Source: Poindextera sp041691315 (GTDB lineage Bacteria; Pseudomonadota; Alphaproteobacteria; Caulobacterales; Caulobacteraceae). From it: a DNA stretch of 64,000 nucleotides. The stretch covers positions 1 through 64,000 of the forward strand of contig JBEPUW010000009.1 in assembly GCA_041691315.1 (NCBI GenBank), in the 5' to 3' direction. Positions 7,907 through 16,224 of this stretch are shown here, in pieces (the stretch's first letter is position 1; each line of letters opens with the position of its first letter). The notes under the pieces were generated by a model, which did no database searches, was not told where the DNA came from, and worked only from the letters and a program-made list of their open reading frames with translations. A program made the position numbers and the translations under genes.

Positions 7907-9382
7907 TTGGACGAAACCGTACCCCCGAGAGAGATCCCGGTCCTGACCGAGATCGAGGCCGCCGAACTCGCCTCGCCGGAGACCGCGGCCAGCGACGCCG
8001 AGCAGGTCAGTTCAGAAGCCGAGTACGAACGCTTCATCTGGGCCAATCTGAAGCGCAACTATGCCGCCAACTATCTGCACGGCATGCTGGGCATGACCGG
8101 CTTCCGGCTGGTCAACGCGCCGACCTTCGTGCCGGCCTATCTCTACATCCTGGCCTCGCACAGTCTTGGCTTCCTGCCCGGCTGGCTGCGCATGCTCGCC
8201 AGCCCCAACGCCATCGTCGGGCTTGGCCTGTCGCTGCAGCAGGTCGGCCAGGTGGTGTCGCCGATCATCGGCGCCTCGCAGATCGAGCATCGCAAGCGCG
8301 TCCTGCCCGCCTCGATCCTGATGGGCACCCTGATGCGGGTGCAGATCCTGGGCATGGCCTTCGCCGGCTGGTTCTTCTCCGGCGCACCGCTTTTGGCCGC
8401 CATTCTCTTCTTCCTGTTGATGCTCGGTCTCTTCTCCGGCGCCCAGCGGGTGGCCTTCCAGCTGGTGCTGGGCAAGGTGATCCCGTTCTCGCGGCGCGGG
8501 CGGCTGCAGGCCTGGCGCAACTTCACCGGCGGGATCATCGCCGCGGGGCTCACCTATGCCGCCGGTCGCTACATCATCGGCGGCGGCCCGATCTCCGTTC
8601 CGGCGCATTTCCTGGGCCTCAGCGTGTTCAAGAACGGCTATTCGACCACCTTCTTCCTGGCCTTCGTCCTGACCAGCCTGGGCCTGACCGCCTTCCAGCT
8701 CTTGATCCGCGAGCCGGACCCGCCGCGGGTGCGGCCGCGCATGAAGGTGGGCGAGCGCCTGCGCGGCCTGCCGGCCCTGCTGCGCTCTGACCGCGGCTTC
8801 GCCTTCTTCATGCTGGCCCAGACCTGCGCCGTGGCCGGGCGCATCGCCGCGCCCTTCTACATCCTCTATGCCGGCGCGACCCTGCACTCGCTGAGCGGCG
8901 CGACGCTGGGCATTTTCGGCCTGGCCAATCTGGGCGCCGACACCGCCTCGAACCTGCTCTGGGGCTATCTGGGCGACAGGTCGGGCTTTCGCTCCAGCTT
9001 CCTGATCGCACTGCTGTTCTGGATCGGCGGCACGGTGATCCTGATCTTCAGCCACACCATGCCGGTCTTCTTCATCGCCTTCGCCTGCCTGGGGGCGGCC
9101 AGTTCCGGCTATCAGATGAGCTCGCAGACCATGGTGCTGGAATTCGGCCTGCGCGAGGACATGGCCATGCGCCTGGCCTTCTCCTCGACCGCCGAGGGCG
9201 TCATGTCCTCGCTCGGCCCCCTGGTCGGCGGCCTGATCGCCGCGGCGTTCGGCTATCTGATGGTCTTCTACACCTCGATCGCCTTCGAGGTTCTGGCCCT
9301 GGCCATCGTGGTCTTCGTGGTCGAGGAGCCCAGGAAGCGGCGGATGCTCGGCTTCGACGCCGCACCGCCCGCCGCAGGTTAG
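7907..9382 (+). CDS. MFS transporter
   Basis: A 491-residue polytopic protein with about twelve hydrophobic segments and a 50-residue acidic cytoplasmic N-terminus. It has MFS features such as LWGYLGDRSGFRSSF between helices in the C-terminal half and a charged loop (REPDPPRVRPRMKVGERLRGLPALL) between the halves. The substrate cannot be read from sequence. The TTG at 7907 is preceded by GGAG about ten bases upstream. The gene is divergent from xseB and followed by a REP-like palindrome. Confidence 0.8.
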   Translation: MDETVPPREIPVLTEIEAAELASPETAASDAEQVSSEAEYERFIWANLKRNYAANYLHGMLGMTGFRLVNAPTFVPAYLYILASHSLGFLPGWLRMLASPNAIVGLGLSLQQVGQVVSPIIGASQIEHRKRVLPASILMGTLMRVQILGMAFAGWFFSGAPLLAAILFFLLMLGLFSGAQRVAFQLVLGKVIPFSRRGRLQAWRNFTGGIIAAGLTYAAGRYIIGGGPISVPAHFLGLSVFKNGYSTTFFLAFVLTSLGLTAFQLLIREPDPPRVRPRMKVGERLRGLPALLRSDRGFAFFMLAQTCAVAGRIAAPFYILYAGATLHSLSGATLGIFGLANLGADTASNLLWGYLGDRSGFRSSFLIALLFWIGGTVILIFSHTMPVFFIAFACLGAASSGYQMSSQTMVLEFGLREDMAMRLAFSSTAEGVMSSLGPLVGGLIAAAFGYLMVFYTSIAFEVLALAIVVFVVEEPRKRRMLGFDAAPPAAG

Positions 9383-9395
9383 CCAGCTTTCTCTT

Positions 9396-9434
9396 ACCGT
9401 CATCGCCCGGCTTGTCCGGGCGACCCATGAACAC
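9396..9434. repeat. REP-like palindromic repeat, single unit
   Basis: A 39-base unit identical to 16225-16263. Its core forms a hairpin with arms CGCCCGG and CCGGGCG around a CTTGT loop and ends in ACCCATGAACAC. It lies in the space between the MFS gene and the converging antitoxin gene, where such elements often sit. It could also act as a transcript end. Confidence 0.75.
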
Positions 9435-9461
9435 GGGAGAAGCCGACGAATGGATGGCGCC

Positions 9462-9821
9462 TCAGATGATGGCGGCGCCGGTGAGTTTGGCTCGAGTCTT
9501 GCGGCGCGGGCGCTCGGGAATTGCTGTGCCCATCGCCTCTCGGCCAACAGCGAGCGACACACCCAACGCCTTCAACACGTTCAACAGGCTCGATAAGGTC
9601 GGATCACCCTTGGCGCTCAGCGCCACATAGAGCGCCTGGCGACTTAGACCCGTCTCGCGCGCGAGTTCGGACATACCACGCGCGCGCGCAATCACGCCGA
9701 TGGCGTCAGCGATCTCCGCAGAGTCGCCACTGGCGAACGCGTCGTTTAGGTAGGCGTGCGCGGCTTCTGGCGTGTCGACATATTCGGCAGGGTCGAACGG
9801 TCGGGTTTCAAGCTTGGTCAT
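9462..9821 (-). CDS. Orphan HTH antitoxin of a HigBA/RelBE-like addiction module
   Basis: A 119-residue DNA-binding protein resembling the probable addiction-module antidote family: DPAEYVDTPEAAHAYLNDAFASGD near the N-terminus, then a helix-turn-helix at about residues 48-85 (ARARGMSELARETGLSRQAL, then GDPTLSSLLNVLKALGVSLAV). The start at 9821 was chosen because MTKLETRPFDPAEY is the family N-terminus. In intact modules a ParE/RelE-fold toxin lies immediately upstream. Here only a 20-codon toxin fragment remains (9826-9888), so the antitoxin appears to be an orphan, possibly kept as a regulator or anti-addiction gene. Confidence 0.8.
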   Translation of the reverse strand: MTKLETRPFDPAEYVDTPEAAHAYLNDAFASGDSAEIADAIGVIARARGMSELARETGLSRQALYVALSAKGDPTLSSLLNVLKALGVSLAVGREAMGTAIPERPRRKTRAKLTGAAII

Positions 9822-9825
9822 TCGT

Positions 9826-9888
9826 CTACTTGTCACGCAGACCATGCAGCCAAGCGCTGAACGTCGCGGATTGTTCAAGTTTGAACAT
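9826..9888 (-). pseudogene. Truncated toxin remnant of the addiction module
   Basis: Read leftward from the ATG at 9888, 20 codons encode MFKLEQSATFSAWLHGLRDK and then TAG, four bases before the antitoxin ATG. The pattern (hydrophobic strand, then TFxxWLxxLRDxxA) is the N-terminus of the roughly 100-residue phage-Gp49/HigB-like toxins that precede this antitoxin family. All catalytic and core strands are missing, so an internal deletion or early nonsense codon has removed the toxin while leaving the promoter and antitoxin. The toxin assignment rests on motif and position. Confidence 0.65.
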
Positions 9889-9897
9889 CACCGATAC

Positions 9898-9915
9898 TGT
9901 CGCATATAAGCGACA
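9898..9915 (-). promoter_or_regulatory. Operator-like inverted repeat of the toxin-antitoxin promoter
   Basis: A perfect inverted repeat TGTCGC-ATATAA-GCGACA ends ten bases upstream of the toxin-remnant ATG. On the minus strand the AT-rich spacer (TTATAT) could double as a -10 element. Antitoxins of this type usually autorepress through such a palindrome, so the site is probably the module's operator. Confidence 0.55.
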
Positions 9916-10015
9916 ATTGGGCAAGACGGGAGGGGGCGTTCAGCTCGATGTGCGGCCGGAATGATCTCGAACACGATCAGCAGCACAGGCCGAATAATGA
10001 TGCGAACGCGCGCCC

Positions 10016-10669
10016 CTACCGCGAGAACCCCGCCTCGGCGAAGTCGACCATGCGGCGGATCAGGGTCTCGGCGTCGTCCTCGCGGGTGAGGCCTTCGGAG
10101 AGGGTGTGCAGGCGGTCGAGCTCGGCGAAGCGGTTGTTGTGGATCATGCCCAGCACGAAGTGCAGCCGCCAATAGACCTCTTCCGGGGCCAGATCGGGCC
10201 GCGCGGCCAGGAGCGCATCGGCGAAGCGGCGCAGGTGCGAGACATCGGTACGCAGCGCCTCGCGCATGGCCTCGGTCCCCTCCCCGCGCGCGCGGATCAG
10301 GAATTGCACCGCGATCCGCCGGTCGCCGTTGGGGTCGTGCCAGCGCACGGGCGGGGCGATCAGCGCCTCCAGTATCTCGCGCACCGGCGGGTGGCCCTTA
10401 TGACGGTCGGCAGCCTCGTGCAGCATCCGCGCCCGGGCCCGGTTCAGCTCCGCCGTGCGCGTGCGGAAGATATCGAACAGCAACGCGTCCTTGGAGCCGA
10501 AATGATAGTTGACCGAGGCCAGATTGACCCCGGCTTCGGCGGTGATGTCGCGCACCGAGACCTTCTGGAAGCCGTGCACGGCGAACAGGCGCTCGGCGGC
10601 GGCGAACACCAGCCCTTTGGTCAGGGCGTGGGTCTCGGGGACCGGCTCGGTGACGGCGGCGTCGGTCAA
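10016..10669 (-). CDS. TetR family transcriptional regulator
   Basis: A 217-residue TetR-type repressor. The N-terminal helix-turn-helix (about residues 18-65) contains LFAVHGFQKVSVRDITAEAGVNLASVNYHFGSKDALLFDIF, close to the family consensus. The C-terminal ligand domain has a WHDPNGDRRIAVQFLIRARGE-like segment, seen in CecR-like regulators. It is leftward, 25 bases from the end of the VWA gene's reading direction neighbour; its targets cannot be told from the window. Confidence 0.85.
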   Translation of the reverse strand: MTDAAVTEPVPETHALTKGLVFAAAERLFAVHGFQKVSVRDITAEAGVNLASVNYHFGSKDALLFDIFRTRTAELNRARARMLHEAADRHKGHPPVREILEALIAPPVRWHDPNGDRRIAVQFLIRARGEGTEAMREALRTDVSHLRRFADALLAARPDLAPEEVYWRLHFVLGMIHNNRFAELDRLHTLSEGLTREDDAETLIRRMVDFAEAGFSR

Positions 10670-10694
10670 GGGGTTGCCAGCTGGCGCACCGCGG

Positions 10695-11882
10695 CTAGCC
10701 GCGCACCAGCTCGCGCATCGCCTTGTCGAGGCCTTCGATGGTCAGCGGGAACATGCGGTCGGCGGTCAGCTGGCGCATCACCTCGATCGAGGGGGTGTAG
10801 TCCCAGTGGCGCTCGCCGACCGGGTTGAGCCAGACGACGCTTTCATAGAACTGCGTCACCCGATCGACCCAGATGGCCCCCGGCTCTTCGTTCCAATGCT
10901 CCACCGAGCCGCCCGGATAGGTGATTTCGTAGGGGCTCATGGTGGCGTCGCCGACGAAGATCACCTTGTAGTCGTGGCCATACTTGTTGAGCACGTCCCA
11001 GGTCGGGATTTTCTCGACGTTGCGGCGGCGGTTGTCCTTCCACACGGTCTCGTAGAGGCAGTTGTGGAAATAGAAGAATTCCATGGTCTTGAACTCGGTC
11101 TTCGCCGCCGAGAACAGCTCCTCGCAGAGCTTGATGTGGCTATCCATCGAGCCGCCGATGTCGAAGAAGATCAGTACCTTGATGGTGTTGCGGCGCTCGG
11201 GCTGCATGACCAGGTCGAGATAGCCCTTGTTGGCCGTCTCCTTGATCGTGGTCTTGATGTCCAGTTCGTCCGGCTGGCCCTGGCGGGCGAACTTGCGCAG
11301 ACGCCTGAGCGCCACCTTGATGTTGCGGGTGCCGAGTTCGACCGAATCGTCGAGGTTCTTGTACTCGCGCTTGTCCCAGACCTTGATCGCCTTGCCGTGG
11401 CGGCCCTTGTCCTGGCCGATGCGGATGCCTTCGGGATGGTAGCCGTTGGCGCCGAACGGGGAGCTGCCGTCCTTGCCGCGCCGGCCCTTCTTGCCGTCCT
11501 CGTCGCCGTCCTCGCCGCGTTCCTTGGCTTCGCGCATGCGCTCGGCCATCATTTCCATCAGCTTTTCGAAGCCGCCCATCTCCTCGATCATCTTGCGGTC
11601 TTCGTCTGACAGGAACTTGTCGGAGAGTGCTTTCAGCCACTCGGCCTGCACGTCCGTCGGCATGCCGACGGAGACCTTCTCCAGGCCCTTGAACACATGG
11701 CCGAAGACCTGGTCGAAGCGGTCGAGATGCTTTTCGTCCTTCACCAACGCCGCGCGCGACAGGTAGTAAAAATCGTCGACCGACTTGTCGATCACGTCCC
11801 GGTCGAGCGCCTCCATGAGCATGAGGTACTCTTTCAGCGTCACCGGCACCTTGGCCTGACGCAGCTCCGAGAAGAAATTCAT
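10695..11882 (-). CDS. VWA domain (CoxE-like) protein
   Basis: A 395-residue soluble protein with a C-terminal von Willebrand A domain. The metal-ion-dependent adhesion motif reads DIGGSMD, the DxGxS form usual in the CoxE group. Before it are a helical N-terminus and a charged, glycine-rich linker (REAKERGEDGDEDGKKGRRGKDG). Relatives normally work with a MoxR AAA+ ATPase in metal insertion or protein remodelling; no MoxR gene lies in this window. The ATG at 11882 overlaps the stop of the upstream GNAT gene as ATGA, suggesting translational coupling. An ATG six bases earlier is the alternative. Confidence 0.82.
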   Translation of the reverse strand: MNFFSELRQAKVPVTLKEYLMLMEALDRDVIDKSVDDFYYLSRAALVKDEKHLDRFDQVFGHVFKGLEKVSVGMPTDVQAEWLKALSDKFLSDEDRKMIEEMGGFEKLMEMMAERMREAKERGEDGDEDGKKGRRGKDGSSPFGANGYHPEGIRIGQDKGRHGKAIKVWDKREYKNLDDSVELGTRNIKVALRRLRKFARQGQPDELDIKTTIKETANKGYLDLVMQPERRNTIKVLIFFDIGGSMDSHIKLCEELFSAAKTEFKTMEFFYFHNCLYETVWKDNRRRNVEKIPTWDVLNKYGHDYKVIFVGDATMSPYEITYPGGSVEHWNEEPGAIWVDRVTQFYESVVWLNPVGERHWDYTPSIEVMRQLTADRMFPLTIEGLDKAMRELVRG

Positions 11883-12511
11883 GAACATGATGGGGCCTGC
11901 AAAGAGTCGAACGGCTGTTTGGATGAAGATGATGGCGCGGGCGCCTGCTGTCCAGACTTCTTAGCGCCGCAAGGCAGTCCCGGATCCGGCCGGGCCAGAA
12001 TGAATTCAAGATCGCGCGAGTCGCCCACGGAGAACTCATACTCGCCGACCTTTGAGAATCCGTAACGCCCGTAGAGCCGTTGCGCGCCCAGGTTTTCCGA
12101 CCAGCAGCCGATCCAGAGGCGCCGACCGGGGCGCTCAAGCCAGGCCAGCGCGGTTTCGAGCAGTCGCACGCCCAGGCCGCCGCCTTGCGTCTCCCGGCGG
12201 ACGTAGAGCCGCTGAAGTTCGCCGCAATCCGGTGTGACGTCGGGGTGTTTGATCAGGCATCGGCCGGCCTCGGCATAGCCGACTGCGCGGCCATCGGCCT
12301 CGGCGATCCAGAGCGCGAACGCCGGGTCCTGGGCCATCTCGGCGTAGTGCGCCGGCGAATGCGCGGCATCGAGAAAACCGGCCAGATCCTGCGGTGGATA
12401 GAGGTGGCCGAACGTCTCGGCGAAGGTCTCCCGCCCGACGACCGCCAGGGCCGCGGCGTCGCCGGCGGTCGCGCGGCGGATGCTGACCTCTCTCGCGGAA
12501 ACGATGCGCAA
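11879..12511 (-). CDS. GNAT family N-acetyltransferase
   Basis: A 210-residue acetyltransferase. The start IRRATAGDAAALAVVGRETFAETFGHLY is typical of the GNAT fold, the acetyl-CoA motif A region reads LQRLYVRRETQGGGLGVRLLETALAWL (about 101-127), and the C-terminal motif is NLGAQRLYGRYGF. The last 35 residues (proline/serine-rich) extend beyond the fold. The substrate is unknown. It is coupled by a 4-base overlap to the VWA gene and divergent from the deacetylase gene, with 30 bases between the starts. Confidence 0.85.
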   Translation of the reverse strand: MRIVSAREVSIRRATAGDAAALAVVGRETFAETFGHLYPPQDLAGFLDAAHSPAHYAEMAQDPAFALWIAEADGRAVGYAEAGRCLIKHPDVTPDCGELQRLYVRRETQGGGLGVRLLETALAWLERPGRRLWIGCWSENLGAQRLYGRYGFSKVGEYEFSVGDSRDLEFILARPDPGLPCGAKKSGQQAPAPSSSSKQPFDSLQAPSCS

Positions 12512-12541
12512 TCCTCCTGGTTCGGTCTAGACTGCGCCGCG

Positions 12542-13462
12542 ATGGCCACCGCCCTCTATACCCACCCTGACATGCTGGATCACGAGCCGGGCCGCAACCA
12601 CAAGGAGCGGCCCGAGCGGCTGAAGGCGGTGTTAGGGGCGCTGAAGGACGCCAGCGGCCTGGACCTGGAGCCCCGCGCCGCGCCGCTGGTCACCCGCGCC
12701 GAACTGGACAGCGTGCACGATCCGGCCTTCGTCGAGGCGCTGTTCGCCGCGTCGCCTGCCGAAGGCCGCCTGAAGCTGGACGCGGACACCGTGATGTCGC
12801 CGGGCAGCCTGACCGCGGCGCGTCGGGCCGCCGGCGCGGTGGTCGATGCGGTGCGCTCGGTGGCCCGCGGCGATATCGACCGCGCCTTCTGCGCCGTTCG
12901 TCCGCCAGGCCACCACGCCGAGCCTGACGGGGTCATGGGTTTCTGCCTGTTCTCCAATGTGGCCATCGCCGCGCGCACGGCCCAGGCGGAAGGGTTTGAG
13001 CGCGTGGCGATCGTCGATTTCGACGTCCACCACGGCAACGGCAGCCAGGCCGTTGCGGAGACCGACCCCAACCTGTTCTTCGCCTCCATCCACCAGGCGC
13101 CCAACTGGCCGGGCAGCGGCGATCCGTCGGAGACCGGCCTGGGAAATGTGGTCAATCGCACCGTCGCGCCTTACGCCGCGCGCGAACGTTGGCGGGCGGT
13201 GTTCGAGGGTCTGATGGCGCCGCTCGACGCCTTCGCGCCCGACCTGATCCTGATCTCCGCCGGCTTCGACGCCCACGCCCGCGATCCCCTGGCCGAACAG
13301 ATGCTGGAAGCTGAGGACTATGCCTGGGCGACGCGGGCGATCATGGCGGTGGCGCGGGCGCGCTCGGGCGGGCGTATTGTTTCCTCACTCGAGGGCGGCT
13401 ACGACCTCGAAGCGCTGGGCCAATCGGCTCTGGCGCACGTGCGGGCGCTTGAGGAGGGATGA
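12542..13462 (+). CDS. Histone deacetylase-family (acetylpolyamine/acetoin utilisation type) hydrolase
   Basis: A 306-residue zinc amidohydrolase of the HDAC superfamily. Motifs: RPPGHHAEPDGVMGFCLFSNVAIAA (active-site histidine pair), DFDVHHGNG (zinc ligands), LISAGFDAHARDPL (third zinc aspartate) and SSLEGGYD. In bacteria such enzymes deacetylate polyamines or other small amides, so the exact substrate is uncertain. The ATG at 12542 gives the family N-terminus ALYTHPDMLDHEPG. Its stop overlaps the next start. Confidence 0.9.
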   Translation: MATALYTHPDMLDHEPGRNHKERPERLKAVLGALKDASGLDLEPRAAPLVTRAELDSVHDPAFVEALFAASPAEGRLKLDADTVMSPGSLTAARRAAGAVVDAVRSVARGDIDRAFCAVRPPGHHAEPDGVMGFCLFSNVAIAARTAQAEGFERVAIVDFDVHHGNGSQAVAETDPNLFFASIHQAPNWPGSGDPSETGLGNVVNRTVAPYAARERWRAVFEGLMAPLDAFAPDLILISAGFDAHARDPLAEQMLEAEDYAWATRAIMAVARARSGGRIVSSLEGGYDLEALGQSALAHVRALEEG

Positions 13463-14106
13463 CGGGCGACGGGCTATCGCCTGGTCAGGCGGCGCAACCG
13501 GCGTCTTTGGGGGGCATGACGAAAGGCGCGAAGCAAGCGGGGGCCATCGTGCTGGCCCGCCACGGCGAGCCGGCCCTCTCGCGCAAGGCGCGCATGAACG
13601 CGGCCGACTACGCAGCGTGGTGGGCCACTTATGAAGAGACCGGCCTGCTGCCCGGCCAGATCGCGCCTGCCGGCCTGATCGCTCACGCCGAAAGGGCCGG
13701 GGCGATCTTTTCCTCCACCCGGCTGCGCTCGATCGAGACCGCGCGCCTGGTCGCCGGCGAGCGTGAGGTCGAAGCCCATCCGGACCTGATCGAGGCACCG
13801 CTGCCGCCGCCGCACTGGCCGCACTGGATCCGCTTCAAGCCGCGCATCTGGGGCTTCATCGCGCGGTTCTGGTGGTGGTGGTTCAACCATCACGACGGCC
13901 AGGAGACCCGCGCCGACGCCCAGAAGCGCGCCGACCTGATGGCGGAACGGCTGATCGAGCGGGCCGAGGCCGGCGACAACGTGCTGGTCATCGCCCACGG
14001 CTTTTTCAACACCATGGTCCGCCTGGCCCTGCAGCGCCGCGGCTGGAAGCTGGTGGAGAACCAGGGCTTCAAATACTGGTCCTTCGCGCACTTGGCGCGG
14101 GCCTGA
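13459..14106 (+). CDS. Histidine phosphatase family protein
   Basis: A 215-residue member of the phosphoglycerate mutase-like superfamily. The catalytic LARHGE lies near residue 33, STRLRSIETARLVAG carries the second conserved arginine, and VIAHGFFNTMVRLAL carries the second histidine. The middle segment HWIRFKPRIWGFIARFWWWWFNHHDGQE is unusually tryptophan-rich. The ATG at 13459 overlaps the preceding stop (ATGA) and has GAGG four bases upstream. An ATG at 13516 would start closer to the catalytic motif and is a real alternative. Confidence 0.82.
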   Translation: MTGDGLSPGQAAQPASLGGMTKGAKQAGAIVLARHGEPALSRKARMNAADYAAWWATYEETGLLPGQIAPAGLIAHAERAGAIFSSTRLRSIETARLVAGEREVEAHPDLIEAPLPPPHWPHWIRFKPRIWGFIARFWWWWFNHHDGQETRADAQKRADLMAERLIERAEAGDNVLVIAHGFFNTMVRLALQRRGWKLVENQGFKYWSFAHLARA

Positions 14107-14166
14107 GGTCCCAACGGCGCGACCTTGCCGGAACCGCGCCGACCAGTCCGCGTTCCGGGCTCGCCC

Positions 14167-15036
14167 ATGACCCGCCTGATCATCCGCCACGAGACCCGCT
14201 ACGACTATGATAGTCCGGTCCGGTTCGGCCCGCACCGGCTGCTGATCCGACCGCGGGACAGCCACGCCATGCGGCTGGAGGATGCGTCGCTGGAGCTGTC
14301 GCCGCCGGGGAAGACCCGCTGGATGTACGACGCCATGGGCAATTGCATCTGCTGGTTCACCCCCGCCGGCGAGGCGACCCAACTTCGCATTGTCAGTCAC
14401 CTGACCATCGACCGGTTTCCCTCGCCGCTGGCCCCGATCGCGCCGGACGACCCGAAAAGCGTCTTTCCGCTGGTCTATGGCGAGGTCGACCGCGCGGTGC
14501 TGTCACCGTTCATGGCCCCAGCGACCACCGACCCGACAGATCAGGTGCTAAGCTGGCTGCGCACCCACCTCCGCGCGCCGGACGAACGGGTGCTGGACGT
14601 ACTCAGCCGCATCAACACCGCCATCCATGACGACTTCGCATACGGCGTCCGCGACCAGGAGGGCGCCCAGACCCCAGTGGAGACGCTCGAACGGCGGGCC
14701 GGCGCCTGCCGCGACTTCGCCTGGCTGATGGTCGAAGCCGTCCGGCGGCTGGGGTGCGCGGCGGTGTTCGTCACCGGCTACCTCTATTCGCCCAACGCCG
14801 CCTGGCGCGGCGCGGGCGCCACCCACGCCTGGTGCGAAGCCTTTCTGCCCGGCCTGGGCTGGATCGAATTCGACCCCACCAACGGCCTGGTGGAGTCGCC
14901 CGACCTGATCCGGGTCGGCGCCACCCGCACGCCGGCGGAAGCCGCGCCGGTCGCCGGCAGTCTTGTCGGCGATCCGGGGAACTCAAGGCTGTCGGTATCG
15001 GTTGATGTTCACCTGGCGGAGCGCGCGGCGGCCTGA
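14167..15036 (+). CDS. Transglutaminase-like cysteine peptidase family protein
   Basis: A 289-residue bacterial transglutaminase-like protein. The N-terminal beta region begins TRLIIRHETRYDYDSPVRFGPHRLLIRP. The catalytic triad is visible as C181 (RAGACRDFAWLM), H220 (THAWCEAFLPGLGW) and D236 (FDPTNG). Such proteins occur near circularly permuted ATP-grasp or alpha-E genes in other genomes; none is present here. The ATG at 14167 gives the normal family start. It follows the histidine phosphatase after 60 bases. Confidence 0.88.
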   Translation: MTRLIIRHETRYDYDSPVRFGPHRLLIRPRDSHAMRLEDASLELSPPGKTRWMYDAMGNCICWFTPAGEATQLRIVSHLTIDRFPSPLAPIAPDDPKSVFPLVYGEVDRAVLSPFMAPATTDPTDQVLSWLRTHLRAPDERVLDVLSRINTAIHDDFAYGVRDQEGAQTPVETLERRAGACRDFAWLMVEAVRRLGCAAVFVTGYLYSPNAAWRGAGATHAWCEAFLPGLGWIEFDPTNGLVESPDLIRVGATRTPAEAAPVAGSLVGDPGNSRLSVSVDVHLAERAAA

Positions 15037-15076
15037 CCGCCCGTGTGGACTCCGCAAAGACGTACGGGAGGACGTC

Positions 15077-15226
15077 ATGGGCTTTGAACATCAACAACCG
15101 TCGGTCAACTTGGGCTTCTGCCGGCCCGCGCCGCAACAGCAGCAGGTCGGCGTCCGGCTGAACCCCAACGAGAAGACGTCGGGACCGCCGACCCCGAAGC
15201 GGCTACCCGAACAGCGGCGGTTCTAG
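15077..15226 (+). CDS. Small hypothetical protein (49 residues)
   Basis: A short frame opened by the ATG at 15077 with a strong ribosome-binding site (GGGAGG, about six bases upstream). The peptide begins MGFEHQQPSVNLGFCRP, has a PAPQQQQ run and a basic proline-rich tail ending PKRLPEQRRF. No family is recognised. It lies 40 bases after the transglutaminase stop on the same strand, and its last four bases overlap the stop of the converging hydrolase gene. The support is the ribosome-binding site and position only. Confidence 0.5.
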   Translation: MGFEHQQPSVNLGFCRPAPQQQQVGVRLNPNEKTSGPPTPKRLPEQRRF

Positions 15227-16212
15227 CGGCTGGGCGCGGTCGGAATCGGCCGCGCGCCCGACGGCAACGGCGCGGCCGGGTCGCGGATGAAGCTTTCGAT
15301 GTCGCGATAGACGCTGGGCGCCTGTTGGTCGACGATCAGCAAGTGCCAGCCGTCGGGATAGAAGGCCGAACGCGCTGCTGGGCTCAGGCGCTTGGCCGCA
15401 TCCAGATGTGACGGCACCGGGATGATCTCGTCGTGGGCGCCGGCCAGGTAGAGGACCGGGGCCTGGACCTGGCCGACCGACCGGCTGGCCCGGTCCATCA
15501 TGGCGACCAGGCCGTAGAGGGCGTCGGCCCGCGCCCCCCACAGCTCCAGCGGGTCGCGGCCCATCGCCCGAAGCTCGTCGATATTGTCGGAAGGGTGGAT
15601 TTTCTCGGTCAGGAAGTCGGGCGGATCGATCACCAGCGGGCCGTCGACATGGGCGACCAGCCAGAGCGCGGTCGAATAGGGCAGCGGCTGGGTCGACCAC
15701 CCCCAGACGCCGGGCGAGATCAGCACCAGCCGGTCGGCGGCCGGCGGCCGCGCCGAGGCGAAGGCCTCGATCGCCACCGAGCCGCCCATGCTCTCGCCGG
15801 CGACCACGATGACGGCGCCGGGATAGCGCTGGCGGGCCAGAGCGACAAAGGTGCGCAGGTCCTCGGTCATCAGATGGTCGCCGCCCCAGACCCCGCGCTG
15901 CGGTGAGCGGCCGAAGCCGCGCTGGTCGTAGGCCAGGGTGGCGATGCCGTCCTTGGCCCAGTATGGCCCGGCCAGATGAAAGGCGTTGGCGTAGTCGTTC
16001 ATCCCATGCACGCCGACGATTACCGCCCACGGCTGGTCGTCCGCCGGCGTCCACTGCTGCATCCCCAGCCGCGCGCCGTCGAAGCTGATGAATGCGTCAG
16101 TTTCCAGATGCGGCCCCACAAACGCCGCCGGCGGCGTCCACGCCTGCTGCACGACGGGTGCGCAGGCGGCGAGGGAGAACGCGGCGAGGCAAAGAGCGAG
16201 TCGTCGAAGCAT
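15223..16212 (-). CDS. Alpha/beta hydrolase lipoprotein (serine aminopeptidase S33 / monoacylglycerol lipase type)
   Basis: A 329-residue alpha/beta hydrolase with a lipoprotein signal; the lipobox LAAC puts the lipidated cysteine at residue 17. Catalytic features: VGVHGMNDY near 67-73 (oxyanion region), the nucleophile elbow GESMGG with serine at about 141, AGAHDEIIPV for the acid, and DGWHLLIVD for the histidine. Relatives hydrolyse monoacylglycerols or lysophospholipids at the cell envelope. A REP-like pair lies just upstream of its start. Confidence 0.85.
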   Translation of the reverse strand: MLRRLALCLAAFSLAACAPVVQQAWTPPAAFVGPHLETDAFISFDGARLGMQQWTPADDQPWAVIVGVHGMNDYANAFHLAGPYWAKDGIATLAYDQRGFGRSPQRGVWGGDHLMTEDLRTFVALARQRYPGAVIVVAGESMGGSVAIEAFASARPPAADRLVLISPGVWGWSTQPLPYSTALWLVAHVDGPLVIDPPDFLTEKIHPSDNIDELRAMGRDPLELWGARADALYGLVAMMDRASRSVGQVQAPVLYLAGAHDEIIPVPSHLDAAKRLSPAARSAFYPDGWHLLIVDQQAPSVYRDIESFIRDPAAPLPSGARPIPTAPSR

Positions 16213-16224
16213 CAGACTTTTTTA

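Noticed and set aside
9521..9964. Rightward frame overlapping the antitoxin, considered as a possible toxin
   Set aside because: It is antisense to the antitoxin helix-turn-helix and has no toxin motif; the real toxin trace is on the minus strand at 9826-9888.
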